From the NCBI GenBank assembly GCA_030620915.1, contig JAUXIR010000023.1, positions 1-11,012 of the forward strand: DNA of 11,012 nucleotides. Reading direction: 5' to 3'. This DNA is from Geopsychrobacter sp. (GTDB lineage: Bacteria > Desulfobacterota > Desulfuromonadia > Desulfuromonadales > Geopsychrobacteraceae). Shown here piece after piece: positions 1 through 7,005 of the stretch. Position 1 is the stretch's first letter. Each line of letters starts with the position of its first letter. The notes under the pieces were generated by a model that made no database searches, was not told where the DNA came from, and worked only from the letters and a program-made list of their open reading frames with translations. The position numbers were made by a program, and so were the translations under genes.

Positions 1-34
1 CATCGCCGAGCATGAAGGGCAAGAGCAGCGTCAT
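1..34 (-). CDS. Start of an unidentified gene, runs off the left edge (possible CheW-like)
   Basis: An ATG at 34-32 overlaps the stop codon of the chemotaxis receptor gene as TGATG, the arrangement seen for translationally coupled genes. It opens a frame without a stop to the window edge. Only 11 residues are visible ([11 protein letters not shown]), then the sequence ends. The hydrophobic strand followed by LGD is reminiscent of the N-terminus of CheW-type coupling proteins, and a CheW, CheB or CheD gene would suit the neighbourhood. Eleven residues cannot establish a family, and no convincing ribosome binding site precedes the ATG, so coupling to the upstream gene would be needed. Confidence 0.35.
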   Translation of the reverse strand, partial: MTLLLPFMLGD

Positions 35-1317
35 CAGTGGTCACTATCCCCATCACTGCCGAGATTGAAGCTGCGGACCGAGGTTAACAGCTCATCGGCC
101 AGTTGAGCCAGCTTCTGAGAGGCAAAGGTCAGCTCCTCCATCGCCGCAGACTGTTCTTCGGTGGCGGCAGAGACCTCTTCGGTCCCGGCGGCGTTATCTT
201 CGGCGACGCGCGCAATCTCTTCCATCGCAGTGACAATATCCCCCGAACCCCTATTCTGCCTTTCTGCCAACCCGGTAATACTGTTCGCCTTGGCCTGAGC
301 ATCTTCAGCCTTTTCTATAATCGCTAAAAATACCCCACTGGTGCCATCGATCGCCTCGCGGCCGGCTTCAATCGAACGAACGCTTTCGAGCATCGACTGT
401 TGAACCCGTTGACTCTCCTCACGGGTCGTATCGATCAGGCGGGTAATTTCACCCGCCGACTCACTGGTGCTGTCGGCCAGCTTGCTGATCTCTTCGGCGA
501 CCACCGCGAAACCATGACCATACTCACCGGCTCGTGCCGCTTCGATGGTTGCGTTCAGGGCCAGCAGATTGGTCTTCTGCGCGATGCCGGTAATGAGGCC
601 GATAATCGAGCCGATCTTCTGCACATGTTCACTGAACGAAACCATCTGATGACTGTTGTTTTCGACGACGCTCAAGATATGTTTCATCTTCTCGAGGGTC
701 GTGTCGGTCAATTTCCCACCGTCTCTGGCTGTCTGGGTTGTCTGCTCGGCCGACAACGAAAGGACCTGGCTTGATGCGGTGATCTGCTCTATGGAATCTG
801 CCATCTCACGGATAACCCTGGAAACCCGCTCAACCATCTCGGCCTGAGTCTCTGCTCCACGACTGATCTGTTCGATGGCCCCGGCAACCTCATGTGATGA
901 AGCCGTCATCTCCTCGGCCGAAGCGCTCAAGCCCTGAGAGGACTCGTTAACCCGCACCGATGAACTACGGATTTTCCCCACCAGTTTGCGCAGACTGTCA
1001 ACCACCTGATTGAGTGAATCGGCAAGGTCTTCAGTTTCATCCGACACCAGGCTCTTGCGTAGCTTGAGCTTACGACTCAGATCACCACGACTGAGACGCT
1101 CGGCACCGGTGGTCAGCACCCCTATATTCGAGGTGAAGGCCTTGGAAAAAAACCAGCCGAAGAGCAAACCGACCAGTAGGGCTCCCAGGGTTGAAACAAA
1201 CTGGTGAAATCCTTGAGGAATGAATCCGAGGGTGGGAACCAGATAGTTGAGAAAAACGATCGATCCGACCACCACGACGAATCCGAGGACGAACTTGTGA
1301 CTGATTTCGATGCGCAT
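34..1317 (-). CDS. Methyl-accepting chemotaxis protein with minimal periplasmic loop
   Basis: A 427-residue transducer that would relay a signal to the CheA/CheW kinase complex at the inner membrane. Two hydrophobic segments (about residues 8-30 and 39-57) are separated by fewer than ten residues, so there is essentially no periplasmic ligand domain. A HAMP-like linker follows (about 58-112). The rest is a long coiled coil with the signalling hairpin tip at about 245-275 ([20 protein letters not shown]), the most conserved MCP motif. Glu/Gln/Ala-rich stretches near 134-150 and 377-396 look like methylation helices. There is no C-terminal NWETF-type CheR/CheB tether. A GGGAG ribosome binding site lies about 8 nt before the ATG. 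It lies 60 nt downstream of cheR, which probably methylates it. The family call is secure; the stimulus is unknown. Confidence 0.95.
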   Translation of the reverse strand: MRIEISHKFVLGFVVVVGSIVFLNYLVPTLGFIPQGFHQFVSTLGALLVGLLFGWFFSKAFTSNIGVLTTGAERLSRGDLSRKLKLRKSLVSDETEDLADSLNQVVDSLRKLVGKIRSSSVRVNESSQGLSASAEEMTASSHEVAGAIEQISRGAETQAEMVERVSRVIREMADSIEQITASSQVLSLSAEQTTQTARDGGKLTDTTLEKMKHILSVVENNSHQMVSFSEHVQKIGSIIGLITGIAQKTNLLALNATIEAARAGEYGHGFAVVAEEISKLADSTSESAGEITRLIDTTREESQRVQQSMLESVRSIEAGREAIDGTSGVFLAIIEKAEDAQAKANSITGLAERQNRGSGDIVTAMEEIARVAEDNAAGTEEVSAATEEQSAAMEELTFASQKLAQLADELLTSVRSFNLGSDGDSDH

Positions 1318-1377
1318 GGAACTTTCTCCCGCTCAGTAGCTTGTCGCTTATGCACCAATTTGTGCTTAAATATCAGA

Positions 1378-2262
1378 TTAAGGTGTCACTTCATCCCGCT
1401 TCCGATAGATACGTTCCACCGGATCGACACAGGTAAAGAGTTCACGACTTTCATTGACCATTGTTTCAGCTCGGCCCAGGACCAGCAGTCCTTCCGGGGC
1501 CAGTGCGTTGGCCAGGGCTCTCAGAATTCTCTCCTGTTCCTGCCGCGAAAAATAGATCAGCATATTACGGCAAAGAATCAGATCAACACGCGTGAAGGGG
1601 CGATCCTGTAAAATATCGTGTCTATAAAAGCGTACCTTCTCGCATATCCGCGCATCAAGACGGTAGCGGACCCCTTCTCGACTGAAATATTGGGCCAATA
1701 CCGGGTCAGGAACCTCGACCAGTCGGTGAGACTCAAAGATCCCGCTGCGCGCTTTTTTCAGGATGTCGGCACTGACATCGCTGCCGAGGATCGAAACCTG
1801 ATCATTCGATCCACACAACTCATCGAAGAGCAGGGCGATCGAATAGGGTTCTTCGCCGCCAGCACAACCGACACTCCAAACCTTGACCTCCCCCTCCCCG
1901 CGACGTCTACGCAGCAGTTCGGGTAAAATTTTCTCTTCTAATACCGAAAATGTCGATGGATTACGGAAAAATTGTGAGACATGGATGGTCAGGGCCTCAA
2001 GAAGTTGCTCCTGCTCAACATCGTCACTCTCCAGCAGTGCAATATAGTCTTCGATACGCCGATAACCGAGAGTACGTATCCTTGCGGCAATGCGCCGCTT
2101 GATACAGCGGTCCTTGTAGCCATCAAGGTCGAAGCCGCGGCCCGCAAAGAGAATATCACGGATTTCGGCAAAGGCCCCATCAGTGATATCACTGCCGACA
2201 AAGAGTTGTGCGTCTCGATATCTTGAAAACGGCTCAGCGCTTTCGATCGATATATCATTCAC
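1378..2262 (-). CDS. cheR: CheR-type chemotaxis glutamate O-methyltransferase
   Basis: Transfers methyl groups from S-adenosylmethionine to receptor glutamates (MCP adaptation). With the GTG start at 2262-2260 it has 294 residues, normal for a stand-alone CheR. An N-terminal helical CheR_N domain covers about 30-105 and ends in SQFFRNPSTF, the family's typical 'FFR(D/N)P' segment. A Rossmann-fold SAM domain follows, with WSVGCAGGEEPYS (129-141) as SAM motif I and DLILCRNMLIYF (227-238) as the conserved NxxIYF signature. No TPR extension is present. I chose GTG 2262 over the ATG at 2301 because AAGGAGAG sits about 7 nt upstream of the GTG, and because the longer form would add a poorly conserved basic segment buried in thiL. 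The chosen start overlaps the thiL stop by 8 nt, which suggests coupling. The next gene is its likely substrate, a chemoreceptor. Confidence 0.93.
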   Translation of the reverse strand: MNDISIESAEPFSRYRDAQLFVGSDITDGAFAEIRDILFAGRGFDLDGYKDRCIKRRIAARIRTLGYRRIEDYIALLESDDVEQEQLLEALTIHVSQFFRNPSTFSVLEEKILPELLRRRRGEGEVKVWSVGCAGGEEPYSIALLFDELCGSNDQVSILGSDVSADILKKARSGIFESHRLVEVPDPVLAQYFSREGVRYRLDARICEKVRFYRHDILQDRPFTRVDLILCRNMLIYFSRQEQERILRALANALAPEGLLVLGRAETMVNESRELFTCVDPVERIYRKRDEVTP

Positions 2263-3253
2263 GACTTCTCTCCTTCGTCGACTCAAAATGATCAAAGGCA
2301 CTGATTTGCGGCTGATAACTCAGGCCGTCGGCCGTGTAAAATTGGAGTTCAGGACCAGCCGTGATTTCACCAATCCGCTGCAGGGGAAGGTTCATTTCAA
2401 CTGAAAGTCGCTCGAGTGTCGGCCTCATCTCCGGACCTGCGGTAAACAGAAGTTCATAGTCCTCCCCCCCACAAATAGCCAGATCAAACAGACCTGGATC
2501 CCTCTGCAACTCGGCCCTGAACTCCTTTGAGAGGGGCAGTCGTTCCAGCTCAACAGCTGCGCCAACCCCTGAGGCTTTTAACAGGTGGCGTAAATCACCG
2601 CTTAAACCATCCGACAGATCGAGCATCGCAGTCGCCAGGCCCTGAATCGCCAGCTGTTGCCCCAACAAGGTTCTGGCCTCCGGTCGATGGTGCCGCTCGG
2701 CCAGAAACGCCGAAAGCGGCTGTTTCGATTGCAGAAAACTTAAAGCAAGACCACTGTCGCCCAGAGTTCCTGAAACCCAGAGCTCATCTCCGACTCCGGC
2801 ACCATCACGGGTGATCAACTGGTTCCGGTGACAGAAGCCCTGCACGGTAACCGAGATCACCAGTGGCCCCTTTGAACGGCAGGTATCACCGCCTGCGAGC
2901 AAGACCCCATACCGATCCAGCCCCGCGAAGACACCATCCAGAAACTGCTCAACCTGCCGATCACTGAAATCGACCGGAAGGCCTACGGCAAGATGTAGCG
3001 AGACCGGCCTGGCACCCATTGCGGCGAGGTCACTGACATTAACCGCGACCGATTTGATTCCAAGACTGTGAAGATCTGTCCAGTCGAGACGAAAATGGAC
3101 TCCTTCCAGAAGCAGATCGGTACTGGTCAACAACTCATGGCTTGGCGGGACCACAATCGATGAGCAATCATCACCAATTCCGAGACTGAGTTCGGCCCCG
3201 ACTCTGGCCCGGCGGCGAATTTTGTCGATCAACTCACACTCACCGACCCTCAT
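2255..3253 (-). CDS. thiL: Thiamine-monophosphate kinase
   Basis: Phosphorylates thiamine monophosphate with ATP to thiamine pyrophosphate, the last step of cofactor synthesis in the cytoplasm. The 332-residue length is normal. Family motifs appear in order: GIGDDC (25-30), the TDLLLEGVHF segment (45-54), VNVSDLAAMGARP (71-83, the nucleotide/Mg site typical of the PurM/ThiL superfamily), GGDTC (121-125), DLSDGLSGDL (212-221) and GGEDYELLF (262-270). A GGAG ribosome binding site lies 8 nt before the ATG. It is the first gene of a probable thiL-cheR-MCP operon with a sigma70-type promoter about 55 nt upstream. No other thiamine gene is visible, and I see no TPP riboswitch (THI box) in the short leader. 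That leaves regulation apparently constitutive, or tied to the chemotaxis genes. Confidence 0.96.
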   Translation of the reverse strand: MRVGECELIDKIRRRARVGAELSLGIGDDCSSIVVPPSHELLTSTDLLLEGVHFRLDWTDLHSLGIKSVAVNVSDLAAMGARPVSLHLAVGLPVDFSDRQVEQFLDGVFAGLDRYGVLLAGGDTCRSKGPLVISVTVQGFCHRNQLITRDGAGVGDELWVSGTLGDSGLALSFLQSKQPLSAFLAERHHRPEARTLLGQQLAIQGLATAMLDLSDGLSGDLRHLLKASGVGAAVELERLPLSKEFRAELQRDPGLFDLAICGGEDYELLFTAGPEMRPTLERLSVEMNLPLQRIGEITAGPELQFYTADGLSYQPQISAFDHFESTKERSRE

Positions 3254-3309
3254 CTGAAAGTCTCCATTCTCAGCTCAAGGTTCTGCATGGTTGCAAAACT
3301 TAGCATTAC

Positions 3310-3338
3310 ATTATTATTTTTGTTTTAGTTTCTGTCAA
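3310..3338 (-). promoter_or_regulatory. Sigma70-type promoter for thiL-cheR-MCP
   Basis: On the minus strand a perfect -35 TTGACA (3338-3333) is followed by a 17-nt spacer and a -10 AATAAT (3315-3310, 5 of 6 to consensus). The spacer is A-rich. Predicted transcription start is near 3303, giving a leader of about 50 nt before thiL. Identified by eye; not experimentally supported. Confidence 0.65.
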
Positions 3339-3504
3339 GTTCGGTCCAGGGGCCGGTGCGATTAAGCATGACGTGCTATTCGAAGACATTTTGATGGTTG
3401 AAAACACGTGCCGGCAAACACCGGCATTAAGTCAAAGAAGGACAACCCAGACCATGAAGTAAAAGGGCCGTAACTAAAGGACAGGTTCAGCCGCGCGGGC
3501 CGTT
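3339..3504. other. Gene-free stretch between thiL and the pckA terminator
   Basis: No convincing coding frame is seen on either strand. It contains a 6-bp inverted repeat, TGCCGG and CCGGCA around a CAAACA loop (3409-3426), and two copies of GGGCCGT (at about 3465-3471 and 3498-3504) that form a short direct repeat. With the flanking promoter (3310-3338) and terminator (3505-3543), the whole gene-free interval runs from 3254 to 3565. A small RNA on the plus strand is conceivable but unsupported. Confidence 0.4.
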
Positions 3505-3543
3505 AAAAAAAGAAGGCGACTGATGCAATCAGCCGCCTTCTTT
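3505..3543 (-). terminator. Intrinsic terminator of pckA
   Basis: On the minus strand AAAGAAGGCGGCTGAT, loop TGC and ATCAGTCGCCTTCTTT form a 16-bp stem with one G-U wobble, followed by a run of T (plus-strand A run 3505-3510). It begins about 22 nt after the pckA stop. On the plus strand the same stem has an A-C mismatch at that pair and is followed by TTTACTTTTC, so it is better adapted to the minus-strand transcript but could work both ways. Confidence 0.92.
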
Positions 3544-3565
3544 ACTTTTCTATGTCCGCCAAAAC

Positions 3566-5143
3566 TTAAAGTCGTGGTCCATGCTGAGTGAAATCAACAT
3601 CCCCCTCGATGACATACTTCTTGAAGTTGTCGATAAACATACCGGCAAGCTTCTTGGCGGTGACATCAAAGTTATCCTTATCGGCCCAGGCGTTGCGTGG
3701 GTTGAGCAGGTTAGAGTCGACCCCGGCAAGTTCCTTGGGGATACTCAACTGGAAGAATGGAGTCTTATCAAAATCCGCACCGTTGATCGAACCATCGAGG
3801 ATGGCATCGATACAAGCACGCGTCGCCTTGATGCTCATACGCTGGCCAACGCCGTAACCGCCGCCAACCCAGCCGGTATTAACCAGATAGGCGTTAACCC
3901 CATGCTCATCCATCTTCTCACCGAGAAGCTTGCCGTAGACTGTCGGGTGAAGTGGCAGAAAAGCCTCGCCGAAGCAGGCCGAGAAGGTCGCGCTCGGCTC
4001 TGTAACGCCGCGCTCGGTACCGGCGACCTTGGCCGTATAACCGGAGAGGTAGTAATACATTGCCTGCTCTTTGGACAGCTTGGAGACCGGCGGCAACACG
4101 CCGAAGGCATCACAGGTCAGGAAGATGATGTTCTGCGGCTGGCCGGCCTTGAGAGTCGGCTCGTGGTTGTCGATGTGATCGATCGGATATGAAACCCGGG
4201 TGTTCTCGGTTTTAGAACTGTCGGCGTAATCGATTTTGCCGTCGGCATCGGCAACCACGTTTTCAAGCAGGGCATTACGCTTGATGGCACCGAAGATCTC
4301 AGGCTCATTTTCAGCGGAGAGATTGATGGTCTTGGCGTAGCAGCCACCCTCGAAGTTAAAAATTCCGTCAGCGTCCCAGCCGTGCTCGTCATCACCGATC
4401 AACTTACGCTTGGCATCGGTCGACAGCGTGGTCTTGCCGGTCCCGGAAAGACCGAAAAACAGGGCCACATCACCCTCTTTACCAACATTGGCCGAACAGT
4501 GCATGGAGAGGATTCCCTCCAGCGGCAGCCAGTAGTTCATCATGGTGAAGATCCCTTTTTTCATCTCACCGCCGTACCAGGTACCACCAATGATGGCGAT
4601 ATTCTTCTCGACGTTGAAGATGACAAAGACCTCCGAATTAAGCCCGTGCTTCTGCCATTTTTCGTTGGGCATCCCGGCTGCGTTATAAACCCGGAAATTG
4701 GGAGCGAAGCCAGGCAGACTTGCTGCGTCCGGACGGATGAACATATTCTTGACAAAATGGGACTGCCAGGCGATCTCCGTGATGAAACGGACAGATTTTC
4801 GCGTATCGGGGTTGGCTCCGCTGTAGCCGTCGGTGACGTACAGGTCCTTGCCGGACAGATATTCCACGGTATCGGTATAGAGCTCTTCAAAAACTTCAGC
4901 GCTGACCGGCTTGTTGATCTTACCCCAGGCGATGTTCTCCTGCGACGGAGCCTGCTGGACAAAATACTTATCCTTAGGCGAGCGGCCGGTGAATTTACCG
5001 GTATCGACCATCATGGTGCCGTTATCCGCTACGGCACCCTCCTGACGATCCTGCTCGTGCTTGAAGAGTTCATCATAATCGAGATTGTGGTAGAGGGTAC
5101 CGACGCTCTTCAGCCCCAGATCTGATGCTTGCAGTTGGCTCAT
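3566..5143 (-). CDS. pckA: Phosphoenolpyruvate carboxykinase (ATP)
   Basis: Converts oxaloacetate and ATP to phosphoenolpyruvate, CO2 and ADP in the cytoplasm, the entry step of gluconeogenesis. The 525-residue length is normal for the ATP-dependent family. Visible motifs are [10 protein letters not shown] (51-60, substrate-binding arginine), the P-loop [11 protein letters not shown] (231-241), the metal-binding and kinase-2 region [11 protein letters not shown] (250-260), [10 protein letters not shown] (262-271), and [17 protein letters not shown] (341-357). An AGGGAG ribosome binding site precedes the ATG by about 7 nt. It appears monocistronic, with its own promoter about 97 nt upstream and a strong terminator after the stop. 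A gluconeogenic PckA fits an organism growing on acetate or other short organic acids. The identity is secure. Confidence 0.98.
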   Translation of the reverse strand: MSQLQASDLGLKSVGTLYHNLDYDELFKHEQDRQEGAVADNGTMMVDTGKFTGRSPKDKYFVQQAPSQENIAWGKINKPVSAEVFEELYTDTVEYLSGKDLYVTDGYSGANPDTRKSVRFITEIAWQSHFVKNMFIRPDAASLPGFAPNFRVYNAAGMPNEKWQKHGLNSEVFVIFNVEKNIAIIGGTWYGGEMKKGIFTMMNYWLPLEGILSMHCSANVGKEGDVALFFGLSGTGKTTLSTDAKRKLIGDDEHGWDADGIFNFEGGCYAKTINLSAENEPEIFGAIKRNALLENVVADADGKIDYADSSKTENTRVSYPIDHIDNHEPTLKAGQPQNIIFLTCDAFGVLPPVSKLSKEQAMYYYLSGYTAKVAGTERGVTEPSATFSACFGEAFLPLHPTVYGKLLGEKMDEHGVNAYLVNTGWVGGGYGVGQRMSIKATRACIDAILDGSINGADFDKTPFFQLSIPKELAGVDSNLLNPRNAWADKDNFDVTAKKLAGMFIDNFKKYVIEGDVDFTQHGPRL

Positions 5144-5239
5144 TTGAAACTCCCTGAAGAAAAACGGAATTAAAGAGAGCGGACCGATTCAAAACGCCAA
5201 GATCAGCCCGTGAAAAATACCTGTAGGGTAAGCGGGCGA

Positions 5240-5268
5240 ACTATAGCGCAAACCCGGCTCCGTGACAA
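5240..5268 (-). promoter_or_regulatory. Sigma70-type promoter for pckA
   Basis: On the minus strand -35 TTGTCA (5268-5263, 5 of 6) is followed by a 17-nt GC-rich spacer and -10 TATAGT (5245-5240, 5 of 6). Predicted start is near 5233, giving a leader of about 90 nt. Located by eye. Confidence 0.65.
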
Positions 5269-5295
5269 TGTATGCACTGTTTTTTTTAGTCGGAA

Positions 5296-5311
5296 TAAAA
5301 CAGATGTTTTA
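5296..5311. promoter_or_regulatory. 16-bp palindrome upstream of the pckA promoter (possible operator)
   Basis: TAAAACA and TGTTTTA are perfect 7-bp inverted repeats around a central GA. The site begins 28 bp upstream of the predicted pckA -35, a position typical of an activator or upstream regulator. It also lies about 45 bp past the stop of the cytochrome c gene. An AT-only stem makes a poor intrinsic terminator, so I favour a protein-binding site. The cognate regulator is unknown. Confidence 0.4.
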
Positions 5312-5355
5312 GCTCAGAAACAATCGGTCGTTCCCCCGCCTCCAAGGTCCTGTTT

Positions 5356-5778
5356 TTACGGCAAGGGGGTATCTCCGGCCCGATAACGAATGAAGGCAAC
5401 CAGCGACCAGATCTGCTTCCGATTCAGGTGCGGTCCCCAGGGCGGCATAACCGAACCCAGCGAGCGGAACGGCTCCATTTCGCGGCCCAGTTCAATCCGC
5501 CGATACAGATAGCCTGGCAGCGCCCTGCGGTAGCGCCTTTCATGGAAATCCGGTGGGGACGGGTTCAACCTGGCGGCACGCTGAGTGCGGCCCTCGGCGA
5601 TACTGCCATGGCATTCTGCACAATGGGCGGCAAATAACCGCTGGCCAATTGCTATTTTCTCAGGGTTCCCCACCAGACCGACAGGGGGAACCGGCAGCTC
5701 AGTTCGGTCTGAAGCACTACAGCCGCCCAGCAGCAGGCACAATGCGGCCAGCAGAAAAAATATGCCTGGGTTCTGCAT
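5356..5778 (-). CDS. Monohaem cytochrome c lipoprotein
   Basis: A 140-residue exported electron carrier. A lipoprotein signal peptide ends at LLLGGC with Cys20 as the lipidation site; residues +2/+3 are Ser-Ala, so there is no inner-membrane-retention Asp at +2. A cytochrome c class I-like domain follows with one haem site, C53-A-E-C56-H57, preceded by the usual 'G..LF..HCAECHG' context. Met111 in GSVMPPWG is the probable distal haem ligand, and the C-terminal helix IWSLVAFIRYR is typical of small c-type cytochromes. A GGAGAG ribosome binding site lies about 8 nt before the ATG. The gene follows the hydrogenase protease gene by 79 nt and might serve as electron acceptor for the hydrogenase, but a strong hairpin lies between them. 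The partner is inferred from position only. Confidence 0.9.
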   Translation of the reverse strand: MQNPGIFFLLAALCLLLGGCSASDRTELPVPPVGLVGNPEKIAIGQRLFAAHCAECHGSIAEGRTQRAARLNPSPPDFHERRYRRALPGYLYRRIELGREMEPFRSLGSVMPPWGPHLNRKQIWSLVAFIRYRAGDTPLP

Positions 5779-5792
5779 TTAAATCTCTCCGC

Positions 5793-5829
5793 TTAAAATA
5801 AGTTGGGGCCACCTACCGGTGACCCCAAC
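5793..5829 (-). terminator. Hairpin between hydrogenase protease and cytochrome c genes (terminator or attenuator)
   Basis: On the minus strand GTTGGGGTCACC, loop GGTA and GGTGGCCCCAAC form a 12-bp stem with one U-G wobble, followed by TTATTTTAAG. The stem is GC-rich and strong, but the T tract is interrupted, so termination may be partial. It ends only a few bases before the cytochrome c ribosome binding site, so it could instead act as an attenuator or as a 3' stabiliser of the hydrogenase mRNA. Confidence 0.65.
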
Positions 5830-5857
5830 CAATCAACGAGATCCACTCTTTTTGGAA

Positions 5858-6334
5858 CTAAGCAGCCCGCAGCGGCTGCCCCCAGGATTCAAGTTCAGCC
5901 AGAACCGCGGAAATCACCTGGTCAAATGAGGCCTTAACCTGCGGAGAAAGCTCCATCACCATCTCTATCTCCGCAGACTGGGCACCAATAACGACCAATT
6001 CACTCGGCAGATGGCCCTGAAGTTCTGCCACGGCCAGCAGATCCTGCAGTCCCATCTGGTGAACCGACAGCTTGTTGGCAAAGGCCCGCGGGACTTCCTC
6101 ACCTTCAAGGCGAAACACCGCACCCGGTTCGGCACCCATCTGCAGCGCATCGATAATAAGCAGCTTATCGATCCCCTCGAGTCGCGGCAGTAAATCCAAT
6201 CCCAGGGTTCCGCCGTCGAGAAGCTCGACCTGTTCAGAGGCGGAGTAATGCTTCTCCAGCTCCGTGATCACACGGCTGCCGAGACCGTCATCCGCCATCA
6301 ATAAATTACCCAGACCCATCACCAGAATCGACAT
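5858..6334 (-). CDS. hyaP: [NiFe] hydrogenase maturation protease (HyaD/HupD/HycI family)
   Basis: Endopeptidase that removes the C-terminal peptide of the hydrogenase large subunit after nickel insertion, acting in the cytoplasm. With the ATG at 6334 it has 158 residues, normal for the family. The N-terminal GLGNLLMADDGLG (7-19) is the family signature. Asp16, Asp62 (in LIIDALQ) and His92 (in SVHQMGL) match the three nickel-sensing positions known as Glu16/Asp62/His93 in E. coli HybD, with Asp replacing Glu at the first. I chose ATG 6334 rather than the upstream TTG at 6337 because it forms a TGATG overlap with the cytochrome b stop and has AAGGA 6 nt upstream. Its substrate is surely the adjacent large subunit, which carries a 15-residue tail. 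In E. coli naming this is hyaD. Confidence 0.95.
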   Translation of the reverse strand: MSILVMGLGNLLMADDGLGSRVITELEKHYSASEQVELLDGGTLGLDLLPRLEGIDKLLIIDALQMGAEPGAVFRLEGEEVPRAFANKLSVHQMGLQDLLAVAELQGHLPSELVVIGAQSAEIEMVMELSPQVKASFDQVISAVLAELESWGQPLRAA

Positions 6335-6987
6335 CAAAGATCCTTCGGGTCAATAAATTTGTAGCCACTGAAGATTGAGCTCAGGGTGCCGTTCTTCTCC
6401 TTGATGTCCATCAACCAGGCACTGTAAACATGGTGAATGGCAAAACCGATCACCAGCCACATGATCATATGATGGGTCAGGCGCAGCCCCTGATTGCTGA
6501 ACAGATTTAAAACCGGCGCGGTGACACTGGCCCAGAGTCCGTTCGGGTCATACTGGCCATAGAGCGCAAAACCACTGACGATCTGCACCGCAAAGAGAAT
6601 AAAGACTAAAGAATAGGCCATGGCCGCCAGCGCATTATGTCCGACCACATAGGGCGGCTTCTTGCGCAGGAAGGTGTACCAGGAGAAGGTACCGATGATA
6701 TTGCGCCAGCCCTCCTTGGAGGCCCAGGGCACAAAAGCCTTCCAACGCGCATGACTGTTACCGAAGAACATCCAGAGCAGCCGCACGACCACCGAAACGG
6801 CAAACAGATAGGCAAATCCGAAATGCACCACCCGCATCCAGCCCATGACAAATGAATCGGTCTGCGGTACCGACAGCATCGGGTCGCCGATATAGATTCC
6901 GGTCACCGAGAGTACGATGAGCGAAATGACGTTAAACCAGTGGGTCAGGCGTACCGGCCATTCCCAGACGTAGCGTAACTGCAGCAT
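6334..6987 (-). CDS. hyaB: [NiFe] hydrogenase b-type cytochrome subunit
   Basis: Membrane dihaem cytochrome b of the HyaC/HupC/HydC family that anchors the hydrogenase and passes electrons from its distal Fe-S cluster to the quinone pool. It has 217 residues and four hydrophobic segments at about 16-36, 52-75, 118-143 and 165-190. Candidate haem-ligand histidines are His16 (RLTHWFNV), His55 (VVHFGFAY), and His172 and His185/186 in the last helix (THHMIMW, AIHHVYSAW). The family's N-terminal 'VWEWPVRLTHW' is clear. AGGAGGT lies 8 nt before the ATG, 18 nt after the large-subunit stop. Its own stop overlaps the protease start. The symbol follows Geobacter hyaSLBP usage; in E. coli the equivalent is hyaC, and 'hyaB' means the large subunit. 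Confidence 0.95.
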   Translation of the reverse strand: MLQLRYVWEWPVRLTHWFNVISLIVLSVTGIYIGDPMLSVPQTDSFVMGWMRVVHFGFAYLFAVSVVVRLLWMFFGNSHARWKAFVPWASKEGWRNIIGTFSWYTFLRKKPPYVVGHNALAAMAYSLVFILFAVQIVSGFALYGQYDPNGLWASVTAPVLNLFSNQGLRLTHHMIMWLVIGFAIHHVYSAWLMDIKEKNGTLSSIFSGYKFIDPKDL

Positions 6988-7005
6988 GAGTCGAACCTCC
7001 TCGCG

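Noticed and set aside
2263..2301. Longer CheR starting at ATG 2301
   Set aside because: It would overlap thiL by 47 nt, lacks a better ribosome binding site, and adds a short basic segment. The GTG at 2262 has AAGGAGAG at proper spacing.
3254..3303. TPP riboswitch in the thiL leader
   Set aside because: The predicted leader is only about 50 nt and contains no CTGAGA/THI-box core with the expected helices. The CTGAGA-like bases near 3265-3275 stand alone.
3394..3462. Plus-strand 22-codon frame (starts MVENTCRQTP) in the thiL-pckA gap
   Set aside because: It has no clear ribosome binding site, an ordinary composition and no hydrophobic or other recognisable feature. A frame this short is expected by chance.
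4382..5125. Plus-strand open frame of 247 residues
   Set aside because: It lies wholly antisense to pckA, whose translation is an unmistakable PEP carboxykinase. The product shows no motif, and there is no ribosome binding site. It is a codon-usage shadow, as is the 203-residue frame at 3581-4192.
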